NCBI GenBank assembly: GCA_022385805.1
Contig: MU277685.1
Coordinates: 248,001 to 312,000, forward strand
Length of the DNA stretch: 64,000 nucleotides
Direction: 5' to 3'
From: Pilatotrama ljubarskyi
Lineage: Eukaryota; Basidiomycota; Agaricomycetes; Polyporales; Polyporaceae
Shown here: piece by piece, positions 23,805-33,425 of the stretch
Layout of the letters: every line of letters starts with the position of its first letter
How positions within the stretch are numbered: the stretch's first letter is position 1
Notes under the pieces: generated by a model
What the model saw: the letters and a program-made list of their open reading frames with translations, nothing else
Told to the model about the DNA's origin: nothing
The model's database searches: none
Program-made: the position numbers and the translations under genes

Positions 23805-24398
23805 GCCGCGGCCCGCTTGGAGCTGCTGCCTATGCTGTATTGGGATATTGATTAGGATACGGGGCCGTGCGATTGTGTTGGTTTATAATTTGTTATCGCC
23901 TTGTAGAGCCATTCTTGTGGCAGTACGCGTCGTTCGCGTACGCTGTGTTGTATATACGACGTTCATACCTTTGTTGTTTGGGACTGTTCGAGTTCCTTCC
24001 TACTGTGTACGATACCTTTTAAACGACTCGGGGAGAAATCAGGCGAATACAACCTTGTTATATCACCCATCCCCCATCATTTGCCGGCTAATGAAGCCTC
24101 TATGTGGGCAGAAAATCGCGCGCATGAGGCTTGCGTCTCGCGGTACTCGACTTCTGCCCTCTTCTGCCACAATCTCAGCTTTGTCGATATTTGGCAACAG
24201 CCCCATCAAACTTACTCCTTTGGGGAGTGGCCAGGTCGATCAGCGTTGACTCGAGTCCTTCTCCTCCTGCCCTTCATACTGTATATCCTTTTCCGAGCCA
24301 TCGCGCATCGGGTGGTATCACGCCGTCCAAGCGAATAAACATCAGAGCGTATCTACTCGTCCCTGGACGGCCGACATTGTTGATCGAACGCAGCTGCA
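23805..24398. other. Spacer between SREBP and F-box-like genes
   Basis: No gene was seen in these 594 bases; AT-richer 3'-UTR and promoter-like sequence. Confidence 0.4.
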
Positions 24399-25902
24399 AT
24401 GTTCTCTAAACCATCCGGATTTCCTCTGCTGCCGACGGAGGTCATAGACATGATCCGGGTCATCATCAGCTGTGCAGACCTATACTCCTTGGTTCTGGTC
24501 AACAGATCGCATAACATGGCGCTCACACCTCATCTCTATGCTGACATTGATCTCCTCCGCTACCCGTCTGCCATGAAGTGCATCATGGCTCTTGATCACG
24601 CACCTGAAGGCAACATCTTTGGCCGCAACCTTTCGATCCTAGTGCAGTCGTTTTCGCTGCGAGAGGATACTTCTTATCCCGTGGATGCGAGCTTCAAACT
24701 GCTCGCGAGCACTCTGGTGCTCGACGTACTCCGGATGGTCAACCTCAAGCATTTCTCCTGCTCCCTTGCTCTCCCTTGCTCCACGAGCCTCTTGGCAGCG
24801 CTTCTCTCCGGGGCTGTACCGAAGCTGCAAAGCCTGCAGCTCACGGTGTCGGATATAGAGGTACCCCCAGGCTACGACGTCGCGGACCTGTCATCACGCG
24901 TCCCCCGGCTGCGCAGCGTGAAGCTGGACATACGAGATCGCATCCCTACCAGAATGATCGCCTTGATCCGCGAGTTGTTGACATCCCGTGCTGGAGACCT
25001 CCGTACTCTCTCACTATCCTGCGGCGATGAACACCATGGCCCACCCATGACGTATCTCCCCACTGCTGCCGTCTTCTCAGCATTGGAAGAGTTGACCATC
25101 ACCGGTCGCGCTCTGGCCCACCCTTCTCTTCAGCGGGCACCCATCAAAGTCCTCACCGCACGCGAGTCTGACAGTGCCCCGTATTCCCCACTGATGGAGA
25201 ACGACTTGCACCTTGGGCTGGGAGCATTCCTGACATTACGACGGCTTTCCTGCCCCTACTATATGCTTCCGACTTTCTTTCCTGAAGAGGCTCATCGCCG
25301 GAGGCCTATTGACACGGTTGGCCTGAACTACGTGCCCACCTCCAGTAATAGCAATGAGGGCGGGTGTTTCGGCATACCGCCCTTCCATATCCCTTGGGCG
25401 ATGCTTCATTATCTGCGGTTCTCGAAGGTGCCTATCCGACGTCTCTACCTCCGTGCAATGCACTTGTCCTTTGCCCTTGGATTCCCCGAACCGCAAGACA
25501 TAGCAGCTCTCGTGACTGTGGAATGTCTCGTTATAGTAACGAGAGACGACCCCTGGCTTGATCTTGTGGTACGTTCGTCGTACTATCGTACTCTGCGCAC
25601 TGAGCTAGCGAAGCTCATTTTGTTATCGATGCCAGGAGTTTCTCCACGCGCTCGGGTCGAAGGTGATTGCGCAAATGCCACGCCTCCATACGTTCGTCCT
25701 CTCGGATGAGCCTGCCAGCATACAAGCTCGGGACAGTCCGTTCGAACACGCTGGGGACCTCGACCTGCAGAGGAGAGCTCTCGCACAGTACGAAGCATGT
25801 TCCTCTACGTTGAAGACCGTCGCATTCACAGCCCAGCTCCACTGGGAGAACACAGCTGATGGGTGGCTGCAATGTCCGGGGAAGCCGTCGATCCGTGTGT
25901 AG
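24399..25902 (+). CDS. F-box-like protein, function unknown
   Basis: Two exons (24399-25568, 25636-25902) give 478 residues in frame. The N-terminus (FPLLPTEVIDMIRVIISCAD, then LYSLVLVNRSHNMALTPHLY) resembles the degenerate F-box common in basidiomycetes: LP-x-E-(I/V) followed by L-x-(L/V)-V-(N/C)-(R/K). The rest has leucine-spaced segments (VPRLRSVKLDIRDR, FSALEELTITGR) typical of the repeat-like body of these proteins. Such proteins may be SCF ubiquitin ligase adaptors, but many mushroom F-box-like genes are fast evolving and untested. Splicing out 25569-25635 restores a C-terminus that matches the repeat style. It is convergent with the next gene. Confidence 0.7.
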
Positions 25903-26152
25903 GACGCCATCAAATGTTGATGTACCACGTCCCCTGGACCGATAGGTTGAGCCCGGGCCCGGGATTAATGGAGATGTGCATATACCTCGTTGCGTATGAT
26001 CTGGAACGCGGTCACAGTCCTGATGCGGAAGTGGAACCCAGCACTAGAGCCCATGGTATGAGCATTGGTGATGTACAATAGTCTATGCTACAGCGTCGGT
26101 GAAAGCGATACAGGTGACTGTCCGGACCTCTATGCTACAAGTACTCAGCAAT

Positions 26153-27253
26153 TCAGTAGGAATAGCCGGAACCCGCGTCCATCGCCATCCCTGAAGACGC
26201 GGCTGGTGCAGCCGCCCTTATCGTCGCGGACGAAGGGCTACTCAGCAGGGTGATGGTAGTGGGCGCACCTACATCGGAGGTGAAGGATGCGACCGCAGGG
26301 GCCGATGCGATTCCAACGGCCTTGCTAGAGAAAACACTGCTCTGCGGTGCCTCCGAGCTGGCTGAGGTGCTGGCGCTGGCGGAAGCTGTGGGAGCAGGAC
26401 CGGGGATGGTAGTAAGGATGGAGAAGTTTGTGTCGGTCGCGATGCTGGAGAGGAAGCTGGAGGCCTGAGAGGCATCCAACGTCGTCGTCTCGGCGAACTC
26501 AGTCGAGAACGACGTGGGCGCAACTGTTACGGTAGTTGTGACGACAGGCCCAGTGGCAACATCGGTGTCGCTAGCGGAGGCCGCCGCGGAGGACGATGCC
26601 GCGGTGCGGGTGGCAGTGATGGAGGCCGATGCAGACGTGGTCTTTACGGACGACGCGTGTGTACCAGCGGCGGTGGCGGACTGGGTAGCGGAGGTCGCGG
26701 TAGATCCAGCATCACCTTCGTCCTCCTCGTCATTGTCGTCGCAATCCATGGGAAAGTCGACAGACTCATCCGTGCTGTTGCTAGCAATGCCGCCGGTGAC
26801 TCCGGACGCGTTGATGACAGCAAGAGCAGTCGCGTTTGACGTGCATGAAAGAACCTGCACGTGCGTCAGACGCGTCACTAGCGCAGGTGGGTTGATTGAT
26901 TGCTCACCGTGCCCTCTTCTCTAACAGAAGGAAGAGCAAAGCAGAACAGAGATTTAGGACACAGATCTTCGTTCCAAGTTCCGTTCATGCAGTGAGCTAC
27001 GGATGCTCCTATGCAAGCCATCTCCCCGGCTAGAGGACAATCGGTCAGTTTAGGCACATTTTAAAACAACTTGGTGAGGCTCTGACTTGCCATTGCAAGA
27101 CTCCGAAGCATTCAGCTTCGCGAACTCAGCATTTAGGATCTGAGCGTCCTTGCCATTCTGCAGGAAGACGTTTGCGTCGAGTGAGGGCATAGGTGCACAT
27201 GAGACAGCCGTTGCCACGAGAAGGCCGTAAAAGAAAGAGAGTACGCCGTGCAT
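26153..27253 (-). CDS. Secreted Ser/Thr/Ala-rich protein with cysteine-rich N-terminal domain
   Basis: Translation starts at 27253 with a signal peptide (MHGVLSFFYGLLVATAVSCA). A short domain follows that is common in secreted basidiomycete proteins: FLQNGKDAQILNAEFAKLNA, then cysteines in GEMACIGASVAHCMNGTW, LCPKSLFCFALPSVREEGT and SCTSNATA. The C-terminal 200 residues are almost only Ser, Thr, Ala and Val after an acidic patch (DCDDNDEEDEGD), probably an O-glycosylated stalk. I see no hydrophobic GPI tail. The first intron (about 27091-27030) appears to use a GCAAGT donor, and the second (26895 downward) a GTGAGC donor. Function is unknown; extracellular or wall location is inferred. Confidence 0.72.
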
Positions 27254-27550
27254 GGTCGCGCAAAGAAATGAATGTGTGGAGTGAAGGACAGCTGTGAAAG
27301 AGAGCGGGAGACCGAGGAAGCACCAGGCTTCAAGTGTTTGCGATGACTAGCGAGAGCGGGCACCTAGCTCGAGCAGAGCACGAGGGTCGATGTTGATGAC
27401 AGTGTAGCTTTAATACGAGAGACACAAAAGCCCCGGCTATGCAAACGGACAGCAACGGTCGCCATTGTCTTTGTTGTCTTTGAGTGCGATGGTCAATGCT
27501 AACGACTATTGTTTCCCAATCGGGATGCGCACCGCGAGATCGACAGCGAG

Positions 27551-27558
27551 TCACGTGA
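27551..27558. promoter_or_regulatory. TCACGTGA palindrome in the eS26 divergent promoter
   Basis: An 8-base perfect palindrome with a CACGTG E-box core lies about 120 bases upstream of the eS26 ATG, in the 420-base spacer (27254-27673) shared with the secreted-protein gene. CACGTG is a general bHLH site; the factor is unknown. Nothing else was seen in the spacer. Confidence 0.45.
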
Positions 27559-27673
27559 AGGCCATTTAGGGCAGGCGACGCGATAGGGCGCTAGACGCCT
27601 GCGCATACCGAGATTTTGCAGGTCGCATAGTCGGGTCTCCGTCCACCACTCTCGTCAAGACACCCGATTCACC

Positions 27674-28344
27674 ATGGTGAGCACCCCCTCTACGTTCCCT
27701 GACGGCCTTTCGGAGTCCCTTCAAGCCAAACCTGCGGTCAAACGGATGAAATCCGTGCACGGAGACGATGGATGGCGCGATGAGACTCCGGATGACACTG
27801 GCCGGCAGGGAGGATCTTGTGCGGAATCGCTAAACTCTCGTCTTATAGACCAAGAAGAGAAGAAATAACGGCCGCAACAAGAAGGGCCGCGGCCACGTTA
27901 ACTTCGTCCGCTGCTCGAACTGCTCGCGATGCGTGCCCAAGGACAAGGCCATCAAGCGCTTCACTGTCCGTAACATGGTCGAGTCGGCTGCTGTCCGTGA
28001 TCTCAGCGAGGCGAGCGTGTACCAGGGTGCGTCCTCTTCCGATATACGCTTGATGAGACTCTTAAGACGAATTGCGTCTCGCAGAGTACGTTATCCCAAA
28101 GCTCTACATCAAAATCGCGTACTGCGTGTCGTGCGCTATCCACTCGCACGGTATGTTTTTTTTTCTCGCTGTGCAACCCCGGCAAGTCACTCATACTGTG
28201 TGTCCAGTCGTCCGTGTCCGTTCCCGTGAGGGTCGCCGCAACCGTGCGCCCCCTCCGCGTGTCCGGTGGAAGGATGGCAAGAAGGTCAACCCTGCTGTCG
28301 CTGCGGCTGAGGAGGCCAAGGCGGCAGCGGCGCGGGGGGCATAG
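27674..28344 (+). CDS. RPS26: 40S ribosomal protein eS26 (RPS26)
   Basis: Four exons (27674-27676, 27849-28026, 28085-28150, 28208-28344) encode 127 residues in frame. Exon 1 is only the ATG, followed by a 172-base intron, an arrangement frequent in fungal ribosomal protein genes. The protein matches eS26: [20 protein letters not shown], zinc-binding CSNCSRC and [29 protein letters not shown], and the basic tail [17 protein letters not shown]. eS26 lines the mRNA exit channel of the small subunit. Confidence 0.96.
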
Positions 28345-28889
28345 GCGTCTCATCCATCAGACTTGTATTCCGTATCCCGTCGCTATCCATGCATCCTTGT
28401 AACGCGCATAGATTGTGTTCGGCCTCCAGTGGCATGTACTGCATGTAAGTCATTGGCGATATACGACCTAGGAACGTCCTCGACGCTCCGGCTGTCGTTC
28501 GCGTCAAACGAGCAAGTGATTGAGCATCCCCTCAAGGCAGCCCCGCACCCATTGCTTACTCCAGATTTGCGTGCGCATACGCCAACCGACGGTCGTCCCA
28601 GGAAGCCTAGGCCTCCTTATATGTACAGTTGGCGTTGAAGCTTGAAACTTCGAAGCCGCGCACCAATCATTGAGACCACAGAAGGATGATAGTATAGCAG
28701 CATTCGTCGAGTATACATGCGCTAGGTACGTAGAGTAACAAGACGGTCCACAGGATTCAGGCAGAGAGCAAAGCGACTAGACGACAGATGGCAGAGACGA
28801 CAAGACGGACAGGCACGCAGTAGGGCACTAGCAGGTACAGACCAACGAGGTCGGTGAAGGCTTTCGCGTTGGCGGTCAGCCCAAGGGGC
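28345..28889. other. Convergent spacer between eS26 and the zf-PARP gene
   Basis: These 545 bases hold the two 3' ends. No gene was seen. Confidence 0.45.
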
Positions 28890-30700
28890 TCAGTCGTAAT
28901 CATCCTCGTCGGCCTCCTCAATGGGTTCTTCGACTTTCTTCTTGCCCCGAGATGAAGCAGGCTTTGCCTTTGAGGATGGCTTTGCGGAGGAGGCAGGCTT
29001 GGCTGAAGAAGCAGGCTTCGCCCGCTTTGAGGGCGGCTTGGACGATGCACCCTTCGAGGCTGGCGCCCGCTAGAGAAAGTTGGACGCGTCAATATCTATC
29101 GTGAAGAGAGGCGGAGAATGTGGTTACACACCTTGCGCTTCTTGGTGTTCTCCTCGTGTTCCTCATCCTCCTCGTCGATCTCTTCATCGTCCACAGCCGC
29201 CAGCTCGTCGCCGAAGTCCTCGCCAGACTCGGACTCCTCCTTCTTCTTCTTCGCTGCAGCCTTCTTGGGGGCAGCCTTGGCCTTCGCTGCAGGGGCCTTC
29301 TTTGCTGCACCGCGACCCTTCTTCGGCTTCTCCTCCTCATCATCATCGACATCCATCTCCTCATCTTCGTCCTTCTACAAAACAGAAACACCCCCTTCAC
29401 GTCAGATCCTGCCTTCACACAAGTCCTGCCTAGAGGCCGGCAGGGGGCCGCATCCGCACCTTCTTCCTTGGCGCACGCGCCTTTTTGGGCTTCTCCTCGC
29501 CGTCCTCGTCCTTCTTCTTCCGCGGAGCCGCCTTCTTCTTGCCCGTGTCGACAGCCTCGCCGATGCCCTTGTCGTCCTCGGGGATCTGACCCTCCTCCCA
29601 CGCGCGCTGGACCTTCTCCTTCTCACTCTCCTTGAGGTCGTTCCAGCCTTCAATCTTGGACGGCTCGTCGTATGAGGCCTTCATTTTCTCGACCAGCTTG
29701 GGGTCAGAGCAGCCCCAGTGCCGCCATGCGCTAGAAGAGACATCAGTATTCTTCTAGCGAGCCGAGGAGGGCCGATGTGACGCACAAGCTCTTGTTCCCC
29801 CGAAAGTCAACCTCCTGGCCGACACGGAAGAAGTCCTTCCCAATACTCTCTGCAGCCGCATCCTCAGCAACTCCGATCCATCAGGCGAAAAAGCCACGTA
29901 CCTCCGCAGTCTATTCCAAGTCATGTAGAATGCACCGTTGAGAGGGGATACGAGCGCGCTTTGCACTAGCGACGCACCTTTGCACTTTGACCGTCCAGAC
30001 GACGCATATTCGAACTTGAACACCGCTGGGCCACTGTCCTCCTCCTTCTTCTTACCACCTTTCTTTTTGGGCTTCTCTTCTTCCTCTTCCTCGTCCTCCT
30101 CGCCCTCCGGCTTGCGCGCAGTCTCCGGCACATCCTCAGGCGCGACATGACCTTCCTCCCAGGCCTTCTTGACCCGTTCCTGATCCTCGCCGTTGAGCTC
30201 TTCAAAGCCATCTAGTTCGTCAGCTTCGTCGAATGAATTCTTCATATTGCTGATGATCTTGGGTGTCACGCAACCCCAATGACGCCATGAACTATGGATC
30301 AGGTCAGTATATGCCCCTTACCACGCGGTCAAGTAGGGAGGAAATTGCCCCGAGACGAGGCAAGGCTATGCATGGAAGAAAGGCAATGTTGTTGAGGACG
30401 TACAAGCTAGTGTTTCCGCGGAAATCAACGATGGAGCCGAAGCGCAGCTCGCCCTTGCCAATGGCGGTGCCCTTGCATCTGGACGACGGTGAGGAATAAT
30501 CGACAGCTGTTCGCACATAGTGGGGACATACGGCTTGGGGCCTAAGACGCGCAAATGACGCGTGAAACACGACGAGGAAGAGCGTGAGCCCACCGAGCCA
30601 CACAACGCGGGGAAGTTGACGCACCATTGCACTTAGAGCGCCCGCTCGGCGCATATTCAAGGCGGTAGCCAGACTTTTTGGTTCCCTCGTTGTCGGACAT
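28890..30700 (-). CDS. Double PARP-type zinc finger protein without catalytic domain
   Basis: Translation starts at 30700 (MSDNEGTKKSGYRLEYAPSG). Finger 1 reads SGRSKCNGPKPCKGTAIGKG and ELRFGSIVDFRGNTSFSWRH, then WGCVTPKII. Finger 2 reads SGRSKCKDCGESIGKDFFRV, VDFRGNKSFAWRHWGCSDP. Each has the PARP-finger ligand order C-x2-C or C-x4-C, H, C. Each finger is followed by a helical segment (FEELNGEDQERVKKAWEEG; WNDLKESEKEKVQRAWEEG). The C-terminus is highly acidic and Lys/Ala-rich (KPASSAKPASSAKPSSKAK) and ends EEADEDDYD. No PARP, BRCT or WGR domain is present. A role in binding DNA breaks or other DNA structures is inferred from the fingers. Each finger includes a microexon (30532-30541, 10 bases; 29902-29910, 9 bases). 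Confidence 0.86.
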
Positions 30701-31892
30701 CGTTCAGGCAGAGCGCAGAGAGTGATGGGACAGGGGAGGGGAAGTGGGGAAAATGGGGGCGGGAGGATGGTGGAAGGATTATATAGGAACGGTGGGTGCT
30801 TCAAAGTCCGCTTGGAGAGCGCTGCTGCTACTAAGCAGCTGCTCAACAGCCACCATGCCTGGCCACAGCCCAACCGTGCGCACGGGCCTCTCCCTCCTCT
30901 ATCACCCAATCCATCATCATCTCCTGCCTCCCGGTGCCGCGATTGTCCTCGCCGTGCGCCGCGGCTTGGTCGACAATGCGCCCCGAGTCGAGACAAGACA
31001 CCGCAGCTGCCGCACTTATCTTGGGGTTAGGGTTCGCGATGTCCTCGCATCTGCCATCCGAGTCGACATGACTACCAGCTTTCGATGAAACTGCCTTGAA
31101 TTCTGTTCTAAGCACCGAACTCGGGCTATTGTTCTCTCCCAAGGTGCGATGATGACGAGCAAGGGGATGCCATTGTCACACCGGATTAGCCACATTCCGA
31201 GTCCCCGAGCGTGCCCACGCGCTGCACATTCGCGCCCGAAGTCTCTGGGACTCCCGAACCGCATAGCCTACTGACTCAGTGTCGTCGCACGCTCATAATG
31301 AAACCTGCTACTACTGAATCTACCGTATGCTATTGCAGGAATATCCAGCAACTCGCTGCTGTCTCTGCCGGTCTTTACTGCTCCGAGTCCTAGGCCCTAT
31401 GCGAAGACGGCCCGCATTGCAAGAGCCACAAGACTTGTGTCCACTCTCCACCCGCGGCCGGAGGAGGCAGGACCATACCCGCTAACGCTGTTTGCGGACT
31501 ACGAGGTTGGGCGAGCCCAGACTGTCCCCTCGGACTTGCGAGCGGGCTCGATCGCTATCCGGATGTCTCTGGGGGTCGGGGCGGCGACCATGATGCAGTC
31601 TCGACGTCCTACATACTTCCGGGCCAATTCACTCGGCCTGGATCTTAACTGCTCTCCACAGCCGATCTGCGTGCATATGGGTGCTGTCTGGTCTCGCAAC
31701 GAATACCCTCGGCTATGCAGCTTCTTGGAATTCTCTGCTTGGTGCCCTCTTCCGAGGGCGTTCTCTCAGTAGCCATATAAGCAGCCGTCCTTTGCACGCT
31801 AGCCCCATACGCTGCCGCCTCCCGACCATCCCCTCAGCCTACGCCCTACCACGCTGATCTATAGAGCTTGAAGTTTGCGACCTCAACCAGCC
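30701..31892. other. Divergent 1.2 kb spacer without a recognised gene
   Basis: The region between the zf-PARP and C2H2-RING genes has a few open frames of about 110 codons (e.g. 31437-31772, plus) that I could not connect to a family or a convincing splice model. A TATAA element at 31776-31780 lies 113 bases before the C2H2-RING start. Confidence 0.45.
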
Positions 31893-32956
31893 ATGTCTTC
31901 ATACTACGTCGACCGCTCTCTGTGCTACTGCTCGTTATGCGACCGGTACTTTCCGGACGTACTGACTCGTGCACACCATGTCCGCTTCGCGCGCAACCAC
32001 CCCAAATGCGACAAATGCAACGTCCGCTTCGCCAACGGGAACGCACTGCGAGTCGTACGTGCTTCAGCTTTGAGATGCCGTAGCCCTCAGACTAATCCCA
32101 GCCCTCTTCTGTGCAGCATTACACCGTCTCCCGCAGGCACCATTTCTGCTCCGCCTGTGACCGACACTTTGGGTCCCCGGCTGGCCTTCGCGCTGTGGGT
32201 ATCATTCGAGGGACCGTAGGGACTGGCAGCTCATACCGGCATTCAGCACATCGAGCTCGCTGCAATCCATGGCGGTGATGACTCGGACGACGAGGACGAG
32301 GACGACTCGATTGACGACTCTTACGACGGATGGGAGGATGACGTCGGTCGTGCCCGTTACCCGGACGAGAACGACTACGAAGAACCCCAAGTCAGCGATG
32401 ATGAGGAAATCACTGCCTACGACGTTTACTGGCCTGAAGATGACGAGCCGGACATCTTCGGGGAGCGGAGATACGATGGCTACGCTCCCGTACCTGCGGA
32501 GTTCAGACGTCTGGATGACACCCTTAACGTATGTTCAACTGCCGATCGACTATGCGAGGCCACTTCCTGACGTCCATTCCAGACACCCGCGTCTCCTGAA
32601 AGCCCAACATCGGAGACAGATATTTGCGCAGACTTGCGCAAGGACATCACCTGCGTAGCCCTCCCACAAGAACAGCCGCCGCCATCCTCAGGCGCATTTA
32701 CGCTCGGTTGCCCCATCTGCCTGGAGCCGACGTCCACACCGACAGCCACCGGCTGCGGACACGTCTATTGCGCATCGTAAGCGGACCGCTTCTTCACGGG
32801 GTGGATACGGGATACTGAATGACTGGCCGCAGATGTGTTCGTGACGCGCTACGTGTCGAGCGGAGCTGCCCTGTCTGTCGGGCGAGTGCCCATCCGAGGG
32901 ATTTGAGGCAGCTCTTCGTTAATGTCGTGGCTGAAACCCGGGGGTCCCAGATTTGA
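31893..32956 (+). CDS. C2H2 zinc finger-RING protein, putative E3 ubiquitin ligase (dispersed copy)
   Basis: Five exons (31893-32054, 32117-32194, 32247-32528, 32583-32776, 32833-32956) encode 279 residues in frame. The N-terminus carries three zinc-finger-like units: CSLCDRYFPDVLTRAHH, CDKCNVRFANGNALRVHY and CSACDRHFGSPAGLRAHI. A very acidic stretch (DDSDDEDEDDSIDD) follows. The C-terminal C3HC4 RING reads CPICLEP, CGHVYCAS, CVRDALRVERSCPVCRA. Introns 1 and 2 are phase 0 and lie directly before the finger histidines; intron 4 is phase 2 directly before the fifth RING cysteine. The same positions recur in the three tandem genes at 47.5-54.9 kb, so this is a dispersed family member. E3 activity is inferred from the RING. 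Confidence 0.86.
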
Positions 32957-33425
32957 CGGGTGCTGTCGTAGTGTACTACCTGTAGTCAACTAGACAATGC
33001 AAATGCATTCGCACTTATTTTGTTCACCACCTAATGTTCAGCTATCGCGAGGTTGCAAAGGCGCATGATGCATGCCGTCGTTGCCGACCTGATCTTCGAC
33101 TGCACAGGATTAGGTCCTTTGTATCTTTCTGGTGGCGGTGAGGTTTTGGGTGAGGTTCAGTGCTGCGAGCGTCTACTGCGCGTGTCTCCCTTCCTTGGAC
33201 TTGTACCTCTCTTGCGCGGCGGAGTGCATAAAGGTCTTGCTTGCTATCGGTCTCTGTCTTGTATCATCATTCGCCATCCCCTCAGTCCGGCCTGCTTACA
33301 CTGCTGTATCATCTGTACTATCGGCCTGACCTCTCTGTACGACTATCTCTCTGTCTAATTCCCGGCATCCAAGGCATCCAAGAGCTTTACTTCGACTACA
33401 TACGCAGCCGTCCTAGTACTACACT
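32957..33425. promoter_or_regulatory. Spacer with CT-rich promoter stretch before HIR1
   Basis: No gene was seen. A pyrimidine-rich tract (about 33230-33365) precedes the HIR1 start, as common in fungal promoters. Confidence 0.4.

Noticed and set aside
29096..29675. Long Leu/Ser/Pro-rich plus-strand frames over the zf-PARP gene tail
   Set aside because: Antisense of Lys/Glu-rich coding sequence, which always leaves Leu/Ser/Phe-rich open frames.
31437..31772. 111-codon plus-strand frame between the zf-PARP and C2H2-RING genes
   Set aside because: No recognisable domain and no supporting exon structure.
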